Positions 34,601 to 46,119 of a stretch of DNA of 64,000 nt are shown here, one piece after another. Each line of letters begins with the position of its first letter. The first letter of the stretch is position 1. Source of the DNA: Anoplopoma fimbria (taxonomy: Eukaryota; Chordata; Actinopteri; Perciformes; Anoplopomatidae); NCBI RefSeq assembly GCF_027596085.1, contig NC_072457.1:3934294-3998293 (forward strand). The letters run 5' to 3'. The translations under genes and the position numbers were made by a program. The notes beneath the pieces are model-generated. The model made no database searches. It was given only the letters and a program-made list of their open reading frames with translations, and was not told where the DNA came from.

Positions 34601-37600
34601 AAATTGGTAAAAAAGGATAAATAATAATACAAAATGGGTTGTGGTACGAGATACTATGAGATAAGATGACAGAGATAAATGTAGGATTCAGAATTTGTTC
34701 CATTTTGTAACTTTCCCATAGATTCTCAGTCCTCATACTGTATGTACTCATAACTTAATTATGATGAAAAAATCTTTAACTCAGCTTATTTACCAGCTTT
34801 TTCAGAAGCCTTTAACCCAGAACAAGACGTCTTTGTTATTTCTAGATCTAGTTTTGGATGAAATGGTTTTCATGGGTGGTCTCATGGCTCAGCGGTTTAA
34901 CACTAATCCTATTTACAGTTACTTCAACGTCCTCAAACAAAAACATACTGCAGATGCAATTACAGCAAAACATGCGAGCTGAAATAAAGTCTAAATAAAT
35001 AAAGGTGAGTTTTTGATGTCATGTTGTTTTTTTTTGTTTGTGTGGTCAGATGCTACCTTTGAACACAAACATCAGATTGGCGTACTCCAACGGGAAAGAC
35101 GACGAGCAGAACTTCATCCAGAACCTCAGCCTGTTCCTCTGCACGTTCCTCAAAGAACACGGCCAGCTCATCGAGAAGAGGCCGAACCTGAGGGAGACGC
35201 TCATGGAGGTAGGAGGCCGAGTCGTTACAGAAGGAACTGCTTTTGATGTTTACTTTATCGTGATGGAGGGTGGACTTAAACTGGGATTAGAATCTGGTTT
35301 AATAAACAAACCTTCATCTCTCAGCCGGTGGTTTCAGTTATTTCCGCCTCTGCTTCAGGGTTGTTGAAAAGAAACCTCCCTCTGACTCTTTCCTGTCTTT
35401 CCTCTTCTGCTTCCTCCTGATTATACCTTTTGCAATAACATACATTTGGGTCCAATTAAAGTGGGAAAGGCCACCTTCCCTGTGGCTGTTTGTCCACTTT
35501 TATAAGTACTTTTATTTATTCTTTTTTTTTTTTTTTTTTAAGGAGTAGGCTTTCAGATGTTTTAGAGCCCAAGAGACCAGACCAGGAAGAGTCTGTGGAG
35601 CAGTTTACTCAAGATCTGTTCTGTTTGTATTTTGCTGAAGTTAAACAAAGAGATTTAATAGTCCTAGATGTAGCAAAAATAAAAACATGTGGTCACAACC
35701 CGCATTCTTGGAGACTCCAGTGTTTAATGTTAAATAAATAAGACATTTCACATCAGAATAAGCTTTATTTGTTTGTTTTTACTGCTTTCACTGGGGGAAA
35801 AAAAGGGGATTCTAACCTGTATTCAACTTTGTAACAGAAGAAGTAAATTGCTTGTACTCTTAGCATATATAGCGAGACTGACTCATGTGACCTCACCACT
35901 CTTTGGCCCCGACCCCCCCAGGCCCTGCACTTCATGCTGCTGGTGTCAGAAGTGGAGGAGACGGAGATCTTTAAGATCTGTCTGGAGTACTGGAACCACC
36001 TGGCGGCGGAGCTCTACAGGGAGAGTCCTTTCTCCACCTCCAGCACCCCGCTGCTCTCCGACGTCCCGCCACGCAGACACCTCTACCTGCCTGTTCTCTC
36101 CCAGGTAGGCCTGTCACCCAACACACACTCAGATATTCAGACACAAAGACCTACTATAAAACTAACCCCCTAGAAACTGACACAAATATGAAATGATTAG
36201 CATTTTGATTCATCTGCTGATCATTTTTAGAGTGAAACAACTTTTTTTTTATTCAAACCTACAGTCCAGAAACCAAAGATATAACGTTTACTGTCATATA
36301 AGATAAAAAAAAAAAAGGCAACAGATTCCCTTATTTCAGAAGTTAAATGTATGAATTACACCACACCTCGTCATCCAGCTTATTCCTCCTCTTCCTCTTC
36401 TTGAAGGTGCGTCTGCTGATGGTGAGCCGCATGGCAAAACCAGAGGAGGTGCTGGTGGTGGAGAATGACCAGGGCGAGGTGGTCAGGGAGTTCATGAAGG
36501 ACACAGACGCAATCAACCTTTACAAGAACATGAGGGAGACTCTCGGTAAGTTCATACCCTCTGTGGTGCTGTTTCTGATTTCATAAAAAAAAAATATATA
36601 TATTTCTTACATGTCTTGTACACTGAATTTGAGTTACTGCATGTAGAAGTATCCACTGTGACTCATCCATCTGTCTCTCTCTCTCTTTCTGTGTGTCTTT
36701 AGTGTACCTGACCCATCTGGACTACGCCGACACTGAACGCATCATGACAGAGAAGCTCCACAACCAGGTAAACGGCACCGAGTGGTCGTGGAGGAACCTG
36801 AACATGCTCTGCTGGGCCATCGGCTCCATCAGCGGGGCGATGCACGAGGAGGACGAGAAGAGGTTCCTGGTCACAGTCATCAAGGTGGGACACACACAGA
36901 TGATATTTTATTCTATTCTATTCTATTCAATTTTTTTAATTCTATTTTTTTACATTTTATTTTTTTACATTTTATTTAATTATATTTAATTATATTGTTT
37001 TTATTTTATTGCATTTAATTATATTGTATTTTTTTATATTATACTATATCATATTGCATCATATTATAATTTATTATATTATATTGCAGCATCCCTCTAC
37101 AAGCAGAACTTAGTTAGCCAAGTTGCCAGACACAAGTGTTCATCTGTGTGACCAGTTAAAGAAACAGCAGTTATGATGTGCGTGTGTTGAGCTGTAACCA
37201 AGATTAACGGTTTATGTGTGTTTGTGTGTGTGTGTGTGTTTTATGCTCTCAGGACCTGCTTGGCTTGTGTGAGCAGAAAAGAGGGAAGGACAACAAGGCC
37301 ATCATAGCGTCAAACATCATGTACATTGTGGGCCAGTATCCTCGCTTCCTTAGAGCCCACTGGAAGTTCCTCAAGACTGTCGTCAACAAACTGTTTGAGT
37401 TCATGCACGGTGAGAAAAAATACAAAATCCACCATGTAGATCAGATCCGATCAAAGTCTTATGCTGAAATATTTGAATCAAAACTCCACAAGTCTTAAAT
37501 GCATCCACCATGTAGATCAGATCCGATCAGGAAAGGCCCCAAACAACCCAAGTCTTATGCTGAAATATTAAAAAAAACTAGGGGGGGGAATTTAATTAAA

Positions 37601-40600
37601 AAAGAACTGCACTATTAACTATAAGGTAGCACACATATGGTTTGTGTTAAGCTAATATTAGCAATCAAACAGTGGTGGCCTAGCAATAATTCAAAATAAT
37701 GTAAAAGCTGCAGTAAACTGCAAAAAACACTGTTTGTTCCTCCTGCAAAACTCGCTCTGTGTGGTCGGGGCCTTAAAGGTTGAGTTGTTGATTAACGCTT
37801 ATTCTGATTTTGTGTGGTTCTCTTTTATAATTTAGAGACCCACGACGGAGTGCAGGACATGGCGTGTGACACCTTCATCAAGATCGCCCAGAAGTGCCGG
37901 CGTCATTTTGTCCAGGTCCAGGTGGGCGAGGTGATGCCCTTCATCGACGAGATCCTCAACAACATCAACACCATCATCTGTGACCTGCAGCCACAGCAGG
38001 TCAGTCCCGTCTCTGGGCTTCCTTTTCCGATGACACGTTACCTTTTATGCAATCAAATGTTACCATGAGGGTCTGAGTGATCTAATGACGCACGTCTCTG
38101 CAGGTGCACACGTTTTATGAGGCCGTTGGCTACATGATTGGAGCTCAGACAGACCAGGCACTTCAGGAGCGTCTGATAGAGAAGTACATGCTGCTTCCTA
38201 ACCAGGTGTGGGACAGCATCATCCAGCAGGCCACCAAGGTGAGGACTGATCCTACAATCCATTTATGTCTCCTTAATGCACAAACGTTTTCATTTAAATC
38301 CGTCTGTAGGCCACATTTGTTGAAAATTGCTTCTTATGCTGAATTGTGGACTCTCTGCTACAGAACGTGGACATCCTGAAGGACGCGGAGACGGTGCGTC
38401 AGCTGGGCAGCATCTTAAAAACAAATGTCCGAGCCTGTAAAGCTGTGGGACATCCCTTTGTGGTCCAGCTGGGACGAATCTACCTGGACATGCTCAACGT
38501 CTACAAGTGTCTGAGTGAAAACATTTCCTCTGCGGTCCAGACCAACGGTTAGTTCCTGTTAGCTCCCTGTGTGTTTGTGATTGTGTGTGTGTCTAAGTTG
38601 ACTGGTAGTGAATGCAAGATGTCAATAATGTTTTATAAAATCATGATTTAGAGGCTCTTGATGAAGTGAAAGGAGAACGAGGCTCCTGTCTCTGCTGTGA
38701 CAACATCATTTAACCCGTCAGGACTCACTGATTTTATGAGCATATCTAAGACCGGGACTCCTTCCAGCTCATTTCACAAAATATATATGGGGCAGAAATA
38801 TTTCATTATACTTGAGCCATGATGAATTGTCCTGACGACAAGAAGATTTTCCAATTATAATATTAATATAAAATATTTCAGACTTGCATGGCTGTAATAA
38901 ATGCTTTACATCTATTATTTAAAATTATTCATACGCTATTTTATAACTCAGTTAATTTAAAACACAAGAACTGTTAAAGGTAAAGCTTTTCTGCTTTGAA
39001 ATCTAATAAACAAAAAACGACTACACCGATGTTGTATATTTTGAGTTGTGTACTCCAACAATATTCAAACCCAGAGAAATCCCTCATAAAAATCAAGGTT
39101 ATGGTCCATTTCATTTGGTTGTCTGTCAATAACGTCCTATCCCCTTTGTGCATTCGTTGTTATCATAATTTTACATTTGTCCAGTTTTAATCTTGTTTCT
39201 GCAGACATGACACAGTCGGCACAAGAAATGCAGAACGTGTCCAGGCCTCTGACATAAATCATGGTCACCCACAAAATAATTAAAAATAAATGAAATGGTA
39301 AAATAATAAGTGGATTAAATAAGGCTTATTGTTAAGTGAAAATAAAATAGTACTGATCATTATATTCACTAAACTCTGTCTTTCTGTTTTGATTGAGAGA
39401 TTCATAGCGGCATTAAGTTGAGTATTATATTAATGAGTTTATAAAAAATGTAAACGTTGCTGTATTTTCTTCAGCATGTATTTAAGACTTCAGATGAGAT
39501 CACATCATATGAGACCAAGCTTTGCTTTACTTTACTGCAGATAGACAGTTAGACTAGCTGGTGAACACAGTGGAGCATTTAGGAGCAGAAGACAAAAAAA
39601 AGAGCTGAAAGAGGGTGAATATTGGGAAAAAACATAACTAAATGAATGCTAATGTCTCTCTCCAACTACCGGATGTCTAAACACACCGTTAACCGTTTAC
39701 TAACAAGTTAACCGTGTCACTGTGTCGATGTTGTGTTCACCACTTGTTTCCACCGCCCCAAATACAAAATCAGTTCAGACTGTGGTTATTGGTTCCTACA
39801 GGTGAGATGGTGACCAAACAGCCTCTGATCAGGAGTATGAGGACGGTAAAGAGAGAGACACTGAAGCTGATCTCAGGCTGGGTCAGTCGCTCCAACGACC
39901 CTCAGATGGTGAGTCGAGCTTTTTTTTCCCACAGTTATTTGTGTGATAGAAGAGACTTCAACTGTGTGTTTAGTTTAAATCTTTGTTTACAATGAATTTC
40001 ATGTTAGGCAGCACACAAAACATCCTTTATACTTATTAAGCGTTGTTGCAACAGCAAATAGAAAACTGTACTACCAATTTTGGAATTATGCAGAAAAAAT
40101 GCACAGATTCCAATTTCCTTGGATGATTCCAAAACTTCTGACTAACTTAATTCAGTTACCATCGTCCCGAAAAAAATAATAATTCAACTGCTGTGTAAAC
40201 AGTCAAAAATTCAAATTGTTTCTTTTACTTTGTTATTGTCATCTATAGTGGTTATTTCAGTAAAAACACATTCAAATGATTAAGAGTGTATTTTAAGCTG
40301 TTCTATACTGTAATTCAAGTTTATTCAAGTTTCTCACCAAAAAACTACATTTTACAAGATTACATTGAACACACCATGATAGCGTTATGATTTACCTTCA
40401 CCCTTTCACTGAGCAGAGCTTGAACACACCACAATAAAGTCAATGCAACCTCCATAAATTCCATAAAACCGCCATTCTAAAGTCAACTATCTCTAATATG
40501 TAAAGCTTTGTGTCGTCATGGTGTTCATGTTCTGTGCTCCAGGTAGGAGAGAACTTCGTGCCCCCCCTGCTGGAGGCGGTGCTCATCGACTACCAGAGGA

Positions 40601-43600
40601 ACGTCCCGGCTGCCCGGGAGCCCGAGGTCCTCAGCACCATGGCAACCATCGTCAACAAGCTGGGAGTTCACATCACGGGAGAAATCCCCAAGATCTTTGA
40701 TGCCGTCTTCGAGTGTACTTTGAACATGATCAACAAGGTCTGTCTGCGTCATTTAATCATTCCTGGCATCCGGGGAAATCTCGTAGAAGACAATAAAAAA
40801 TAAATGACAGTTACAAAGTTACAGACTTTAACTCGTTGTTTTCCTCTCGTGCCATCAGGACTTTGAAGAATTCCCAGAACACAGAACACATTTCTTCTAC
40901 CTCCTTCAAGCCGCCACCTCCCAGTGCTTCCCAGCCTTCCTGTCCATCGCCCCGGCCCAGTTCAAACTGATCCTCGACTCCATCATCTGGGCCTTCAAGC
41001 ACACCATGAGGAACGTGGCCGACACAGGTCTGAACTGGCATCAACTCGTCTCTTTAGATAGAGTTCACGTAAATAAAGAATTCAAAAACTGTCTCAGCAA
41101 GGCTTAAAAAAAGTTAGATAATGAAGTCTGCTCTGTGATGGCACATTTTTATAGGAAACGTGTAAATGTTTTTTTATTTAATTTAATTTTTTTTACATCT
41201 GTGTTGGTCTAACGAGCGTCTCCGTGTCTCCTGCAGGTCTCCAGATCCTCTACACGCTCCTGCAGAACGTGTCTGGAGAGGATGCAGCAGCACAGAGCTT
41301 CTACCAGACGTACTTCTGTGACGTCCTGCAGCACATCTTCTCTGTGGTCACCGATACCTCTCACACTGCAGGTAAAAGCACTGACGGGGTGGCAGCCGGT
41401 GGCTGGTTGGACTTTAATTGTAGCCTTTTTTTTTTCAAGTTTCAAAACTAAACAAAAATACAATGTCCTGTTTTTGTTTTTAAATATGAAGTTTGCACAA
41501 ATGTATGATGGCCCATTAGGGTCATTGTAGGTAAATGAATAGATATATTGCACCGCCGGGGTAAGGAGGGAATGTTCTAAGAAGAAACTAAAATTTTCGA
41601 GTGGTAAATTTGCAAGACAAAACTTGTTCTCTGACATTAAAGTGGTAAATAAACATGAAAAAACTTTGGTATTGTCTTAGAATAAAGTCGATACTCCCTA
41701 AGATTAAAGTGGTCAATTTACAAGACCAAAGCATGGTCAAACTTATGAAGAAAAACTCTGCAAGGTTGGATCAACCTTATCACACCACAGATGGTAAACA
41801 GGGAATACCACACGCATATGTTAGCTTCCGCGCAATGAACAGACGAAGGATATCGACATGTTCCATACTGTTCCACCTACTGACTGTCACCTCGTGCAAA
41901 TCAGCATGTTGTCTTCTTCTGAATAGGCCAAATTCACAGCAATGTCTGGTGCTTTTTGGCTAACATCAACAGAATTTCCTTATTGCTAAATCTGATTTCA
42001 AAGTATAATTTGAATTGGTCATTAAGTGCAGGCAATAAACACTGCAAGCGGTGACATCTGTGGTGGGACGAGGTTGATCAAACCTTCCAAAGTGAAGCAA
42101 AGTGGTTTCTGACTTTTTAATCTCAGAAAATAGTTTGTTTTTCTTTGTGGGGTTTTTCCTTGCATATTTAACAATTTAATCTTCAATCTTTATTTTATTT
42201 ATATATTAACAACTTCTTCTCAGAGTATTACCCCACTCCTGCAGCTCTGTAATTCTCAATTTTATTTATAATTTTTTTAGCTAAAACAGCCCTAATAGGC
42301 CGTCGTACTTATTTGCTCTCAGATTAGAATTTGAGACTAAAAACGGGCCTACTTAATCCTTAATGACTTTAATAATATGTAAAATAGAACCTATTGCATT
42401 CTAAGGTGCTAGACGTTACTCTGTAGGTTATAAACGGCTTTTAGGGACCAAATTAAGCGAAAGATTCTCATCACATTAATGATCATGACAACCGCTTACT
42501 TCCTGTCCACAGGGCTGACCATGCACGCCACCATCTTGGCCTACATGTTTAACCTGGTGGAGGAAGGGAAGGTCAGCGTTGCACTGAGCGCCGCCAGTCC
42601 GGCAAACAACCAGGCGCACGTCCAGGAGTACATCGCCAACCTGCTGAAGACGGCCTTCCCACATCTGCAAGAGTAAGTAGACTCCTCCTTTTGGAAAACG
42701 CCGACATGAAGTAGAAGCATATCACATGAGGTCATATTTCTTGCAGGACTGTGAGATGTTTCTGTTATTTTGTCCACCCTTGTACGTGCTGTGCGGTTCC
42801 CAGACTAGCAGCTAACTGAGTTTCATGTGTTCAGCGCCCAGGTGAAGGTGTTTGTGACGGGGCTGTTCAGCCTGAATCAGGACATCCCCGCCTTCAAGGA
42901 GCACCTGAGGGACTTCCTTGTGCAGATCAAGGTGAGCAAACAGTAAACGCCTGCAAGGGAAAGAAGACCAGGCAGGTTAATGAAAACATTATTAACTGAC
43001 TGTTGCATCCAGACTTTTCACAGTGAAGCAGTCAAAGAAAAAAAATGACTTTATACGTTATGCTACTTTATTTGGATAGAATACTTTCAGAGTCTTCCAG
43101 CAGAGGAGGCAGTGGTGGAATCTATAACAAAACTTATTTTGCTTTGGTGATTAGTTAAAAATCAGGCAGCTTCATTTGGTTCTGAAAAGTTAGGTCAATG
43201 CGAGAGGGCCTTAAAGCTGCATTCTCTCTACTGTCCATCAGGGGGCGACTCCTCTGGTTGTATAGAAGTCTATGAGAAAATGACTCTACTTCTCTCTTGA
43301 TTTATTCCCTCAGTAAACATTGTAAACATGAGTTTATGGTCTCAATCTCTAGTTTCAAGTCTTCTTCAATACAGCATGATGTTCATTTAGTAAATGATGC
43401 TCCATTTAGAGTCAAACAGACCATAAAGCAGGGTATGCTTTAGGGCGGGGCTACTTTGATTGACAGGTCTCTACCACGTTGTTGTCCAGTCTAGGAGTTG
43501 TTCCTGTTATGTCTTGTACTTTAACCTTTTTACAGTGTGTTTTCAGTGCATTTAAGTTAATTATAACATTATAGTTGCCCTAAATATGTCCCTAGCTCCT

Positions 43601-44450
43601 CCCTCTCACGTCACAAAACAAGATGGCGATGGCCAAAACTCCAAACTAGAGGCTCCGTCACCGTAGTCCACAAAACCAAACATCCACTTCATATATACGG
43701 TCTCTGGTCAAAACAGACATACTCTTAGAGTCGTAGTCTGCTGAAGCTTATCCAAGGTTTAAACTTTGTGCTTCAATTTTGGAAAATTGGCAGCGTAAAG
43801 GAATTTCTGGTCGTCACAGTTGTGTCTTGGACTCTCTCTGATTTTCTCCAAACAATGCAGCTGCTCGTTGCACAACTTAATATCTTTTTAATATATGTTT
43901 TCTGAGCTTGAATATTTTGTGAGAATTGTAACGAAGCATATTGAGCAGAAAGGTGATGATGAAAAACTTCAGGCAACATCTCATCTGATCCTCCTTCATG
44001 ATTCTGGCCAAAGATCAAAGTAAAGATGGAGTACAATGGTTCATTTAACAAAGGGGACAATTTTTTTGCCTATATAGGTAAACCAACAAAATCATATTCT
44101 AATCTGATTGAAAGTGTTTGATACCTCCGTCAGAACTCGGATGATTTTAAACCTCAAAGTGGAAAGACTTTGTGGAAAGTTTGAGCAGTTCAGGTCTCCT
44201 TCTGTGGGGGGGGAGAGAGAGAGAATGTCTGTTTGGCCAGTTGGACTCTTAAAAACGCCCACAGCCACAGTGGTGCTGAACCTCTTCTTGTGTGGTCCTG
44301 CAGGAGTTTGCCGGCGAGGACACGACGGACCTGTTCCTGGAGGAGAGGGAGACGGCTCTGCGCCAAGCCCAGGAGGAGAAACACAAGCTCCAGATGTCGG
44401 TGCCCGGAATCCTCAACCCTCACGAGCTGCCGGAGGAGATGTGCGACTGA
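27368..44450 (+). CDS. xpo1: Exportin-1 (CRM1), nuclear export receptor
   Basis: Exportin-1 carries proteins with leucine-rich export signals out of the nucleus with RanGTP. The 24 coding exons are 27368-27493, 27685-27786, 29547-29619, 29711-29772, 29863-29907, 30010-30191, 31294-31342, 31459-31578, 32608-32736, 35050-35208, 35922-36104, 36407-36545, 36703-36884, 37253-37409, 37836-37999, 38104-38238, 38364-38547, 39802-39908, 40543-40737, 40859-41027, 41237-41371, 42513-42672, 42835-42931 and 44304-44450 (TGA). The exon at 32608 is exon 10 in my numbering, counting the leader as exon 1. The product is 1066 residues versus 1071 in human. It starts [19 protein letters not shown] like human and ends HELPEEMCD. 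The region of the leptomycin B target cysteine is intact: [14 protein letters not shown], Cys523 (human Cys528). The five-residue difference lies before DVPPRR, where the human protein has extra residues. All introns are gt-ag. Confidence 0.98.
28478..29003 (+). pseudogene. Duplicated xpo1 exon 10 tail and flanking intron in intron 3
   Basis: Bases 28478-28519 match the last 42 bp of exon 10 (32695-32736) with one difference and keep the donor 'aaacag|gtacac'. After a CA tract, 28600-29003 matches 32771-33119 of intron 10, including 'gtgtcagaagtcctccggga' and 'tgttacttgctaaaa'. The copy lacks the exon's 5' part and acceptor, so it should not be spliced in normally. Confidence 0.9.
28522..28599. 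repeat. (AC)n microsatellite, about 39 units
   Basis: A pure AC tract that starts at the copied splice donor. The parental intron has only a short interrupted 'acacacacgcccac' at the same point, so the tract expanded in the copy or contracted in the parent. Confidence 0.98.
32243..32397 (+). repeat. Third copy of the xpo1 intron 10 segment
   Basis: About 155 bp in intron 9, from 'aacatgaatctcctctgcag' to 'gggacacaatctgaa', matches 28620-28780 and 32795-32940. It carries 'atgaatctcctctgcaggct' like the intron 3 copy but 'gggacgatgatctgactc' like the intron 10 copy. It lies some 210 bp before exon 10. Confidence 0.88.
33120..35049. other. xpo1 intron 10 remainder, no gene
   Basis: This contains an interrupted CA/CGCA tract (about 33864-33928), a short repeat piece near 33515-33570 ('aaactatttatgtagcactt') and AT-rich sequence. 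No further exon is needed: the flanking exons join in phase 0. Confidence 0.7.
37427..37569. repeat. 76-bp direct duplication in xpo1 intron 15
   Basis: The 27-bp block from 37427 returns at 37503, and the block 'aagtcttatgctgaaatatt' at 37454 returns at 37550, with different sequence between them. Confidence 0.85.
38548..39801. other. xpo1 intron 18 (1.25 kb), no gene
   Basis: AT-rich intron between the exon ending SAVQTNG and the exon starting EMVTKQPL. I see no recognisable repeat family or coding exon. Confidence 0.6.
41372..42512. other. xpo1 intron 22 (1.14 kb), no gene
   Basis: Intron between the exon ending TDTSHTAG and the exon starting LTMHATIL. Short open frames exist but have no recognisable similarity or splice logic. 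Confidence 0.6.
43190..43700. repeat. Teleost repeat in xpo1 intron 24
   Basis: 'ccatcagggggcgactcctc' 'tggttgtatagaagtctatg' 'agaaaatgactctacttctc' through 'agggcggggctactttgatt' 'gacaggtctctaccac' and 'caagatggcgatggcc'. I recognise this as a frequent fish repeat of unknown class. No coding capacity is seen. Confidence 0.6.
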
Positions 44451-44656
44451 AGCAGCAGCGAGCAGCGAGCGTTGTGTACAGAACAGCTCTGAAGGAAAGG
44501 GGGGAGAGTCGAGAGAGAGAGAGAGCAAGGACGCTGCCTGTTGATAAATTGTTTTCTTTTCAAGTGTGCTTGTGTGCGAGTGAGTGTGTGTGTGTGTGTG
44601 TGTGATTGAAAAGAGAATGAGGGGAAAGACTCCAGCACTCGGTTGTACGTCGACCA

Positions 44657-44662
44657 AATAAA
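44657..44662 (+). terminator. xpo1: xpo1 polyadenylation signal candidate, proximal (AATAAA)
   Basis: AATAAA lies 206 bp after the xpo1 stop. A second candidate, ATTAAA, is at 44832-44837 after a GT/T-rich stretch. Human XPO1 has a long 3' UTR, so the distal signal or one further down to about 45270 may be used. Confidence 0.55.
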
Positions 44663-44831
44663 ATGTCAATATGTAAATGAGAACTGTCCCCCTGACCCTC
44701 CTCAACCCTGGCGCGGATCCTTTTTTTCTTTTTTTCTTTCCTACAAACTTATTTTATACAAAGATGTTGTTTCTTTTTTTTTTTTTTTTGTTGTGTGTGT
44801 AACATGCCATGTTTTGTTAACTCTGTTGCTA

Positions 44832-44837
44832 ATTAAA
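44832..44837 (+). terminator. xpo1: xpo1 polyadenylation signal candidate, distal (ATTAAA)
   Basis: The common variant ATTAAA lies 381 bp after the stop. Transcript ends would be needed to choose between the candidates. Confidence 0.45.
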
Positions 44838-45268
44838 GCTTTATGTTTGGCCAATACGGTTATTTTACACCTGCATGAAGTTAAAAGAATTCCAGGTTAT
44901 TTTTAAAATCCCTCTTCACCTCCTTCCGCTACTTGTTAATATTGTAATATATAATGTTGAAACACTTTGCGATGGTTAGCTGACAGACTGCTCTGGTTTC
45001 TGAAGTGCCGCGTGCATGGGGGCAGGACGAATGTGACGCTCAAGGGGGTAGACGTGTACTTCCTTGCTTCCTTTGTTGTCTGGTTTTTGGTTTGTCAGTG
45101 TGTTTGTATTTTTTTTTTTTTTTTGTTTGTTTTTTTTTTTTTACTCTGGCTCTCTTGACTGAGTCAGTTAGACCGCTCTGCGTTTGGATGAGAAGGAAGG
45201 CTGTGTGCATATCATCCTGTTTGTAAAGCTGTCTTAGTACTCTGAGAATATAAAGTTGGCTATTTTTA

Positions 45269-45269
<1 letters not shown>

Positions 45270-45300
<31 letters not shown>
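45270..45300. repeat. A31 homopolymer
   Basis: 31 consecutive A. No target-site duplication or retrocopy is evident before it, so I treat it as a simple repeat at or beyond the xpo1 3' end and not as a processed-gene tail. Confidence 0.95.
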
Positions 45301-45303
<3 letters not shown>

Positions 45304-46119
45304 CTTTGTGACTGCTTCTTTTCAAAAAAAGCACTGAAGGTTATGGAAAACCTGGAAAGGAACAGGAATGTCACAGCTCTGCTTCCAGGATCTGAGGGGG
45401 TTATTGCAAATGACATGGAGTCTAAAACGTTTTTGGAAAATATGACGTTAAGCCTGGCTGGTGATGGATAAAGTGACCTTTTGATGAAACTGTTCACAAA
45501 CTTTGCAGAGGAGTCACAACTGATCAGAAGGGAAAATGTTTAATTAATCCAGTTAATAAAGACATATTTACATTGCATTACAGCAGTTGATAGAACAGAG
45601 CAATCGTTTGTAATTTGTTCAACTAAACGGACAAAATGTCCCCTGTAAAGAAGGGAATTTGTATTGGATTAATCTGAGAACGGGTTCATGCGATAATTTA
45701 CTGCTCATTTTAGTTAATTAAGGCTAACAGGAGCACATAAGTACAACTTTTAAATTTAAAATATGTTTGACTAAGTACAGTGACGTGCAGACAGACAGTG
45801 GGAGGATGATCCAGACGCTGGTCAAACAAGGTGCTTTTTACTAAGAGATGCTGCTCTGTAATGAGTAGAAACACTGGGTTCCCAGTTTTGACTTGAAAAG
45901 GGTCTGAAGTTGGTAGCTGGTCTGTTGGAAAGTTTATAGCAGGTTTGGTTCCAGAGAAAAAGTTTAGTTTTCTTCAGCCTACACACGCATGCACACTGCA
46001 GTGTGGGTCCTGAGAAAGCTACGACATCTACAATCAATGGAAGGTCTTTGGATGATTAGAGATCTAACTAACTTAACACAAGACTTATTACATCTGAGGA
46101 ATTATCTTTTTCCTTGCCT
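45301..46119. other. xpo1-usp34 spacer, unique part
   Basis: About 800 bp of moderately AT-rich sequence without a recognisable gene or named repeat, before the satellite begins. Confidence 0.6.

Noticed and set aside
45270..45300. Poly-A tail of a processed retrocopy
   Set aside because: No retrocopied coding sequence or flanking target duplication was found before it; the sequence upstream looks like the xpo1 3' region.
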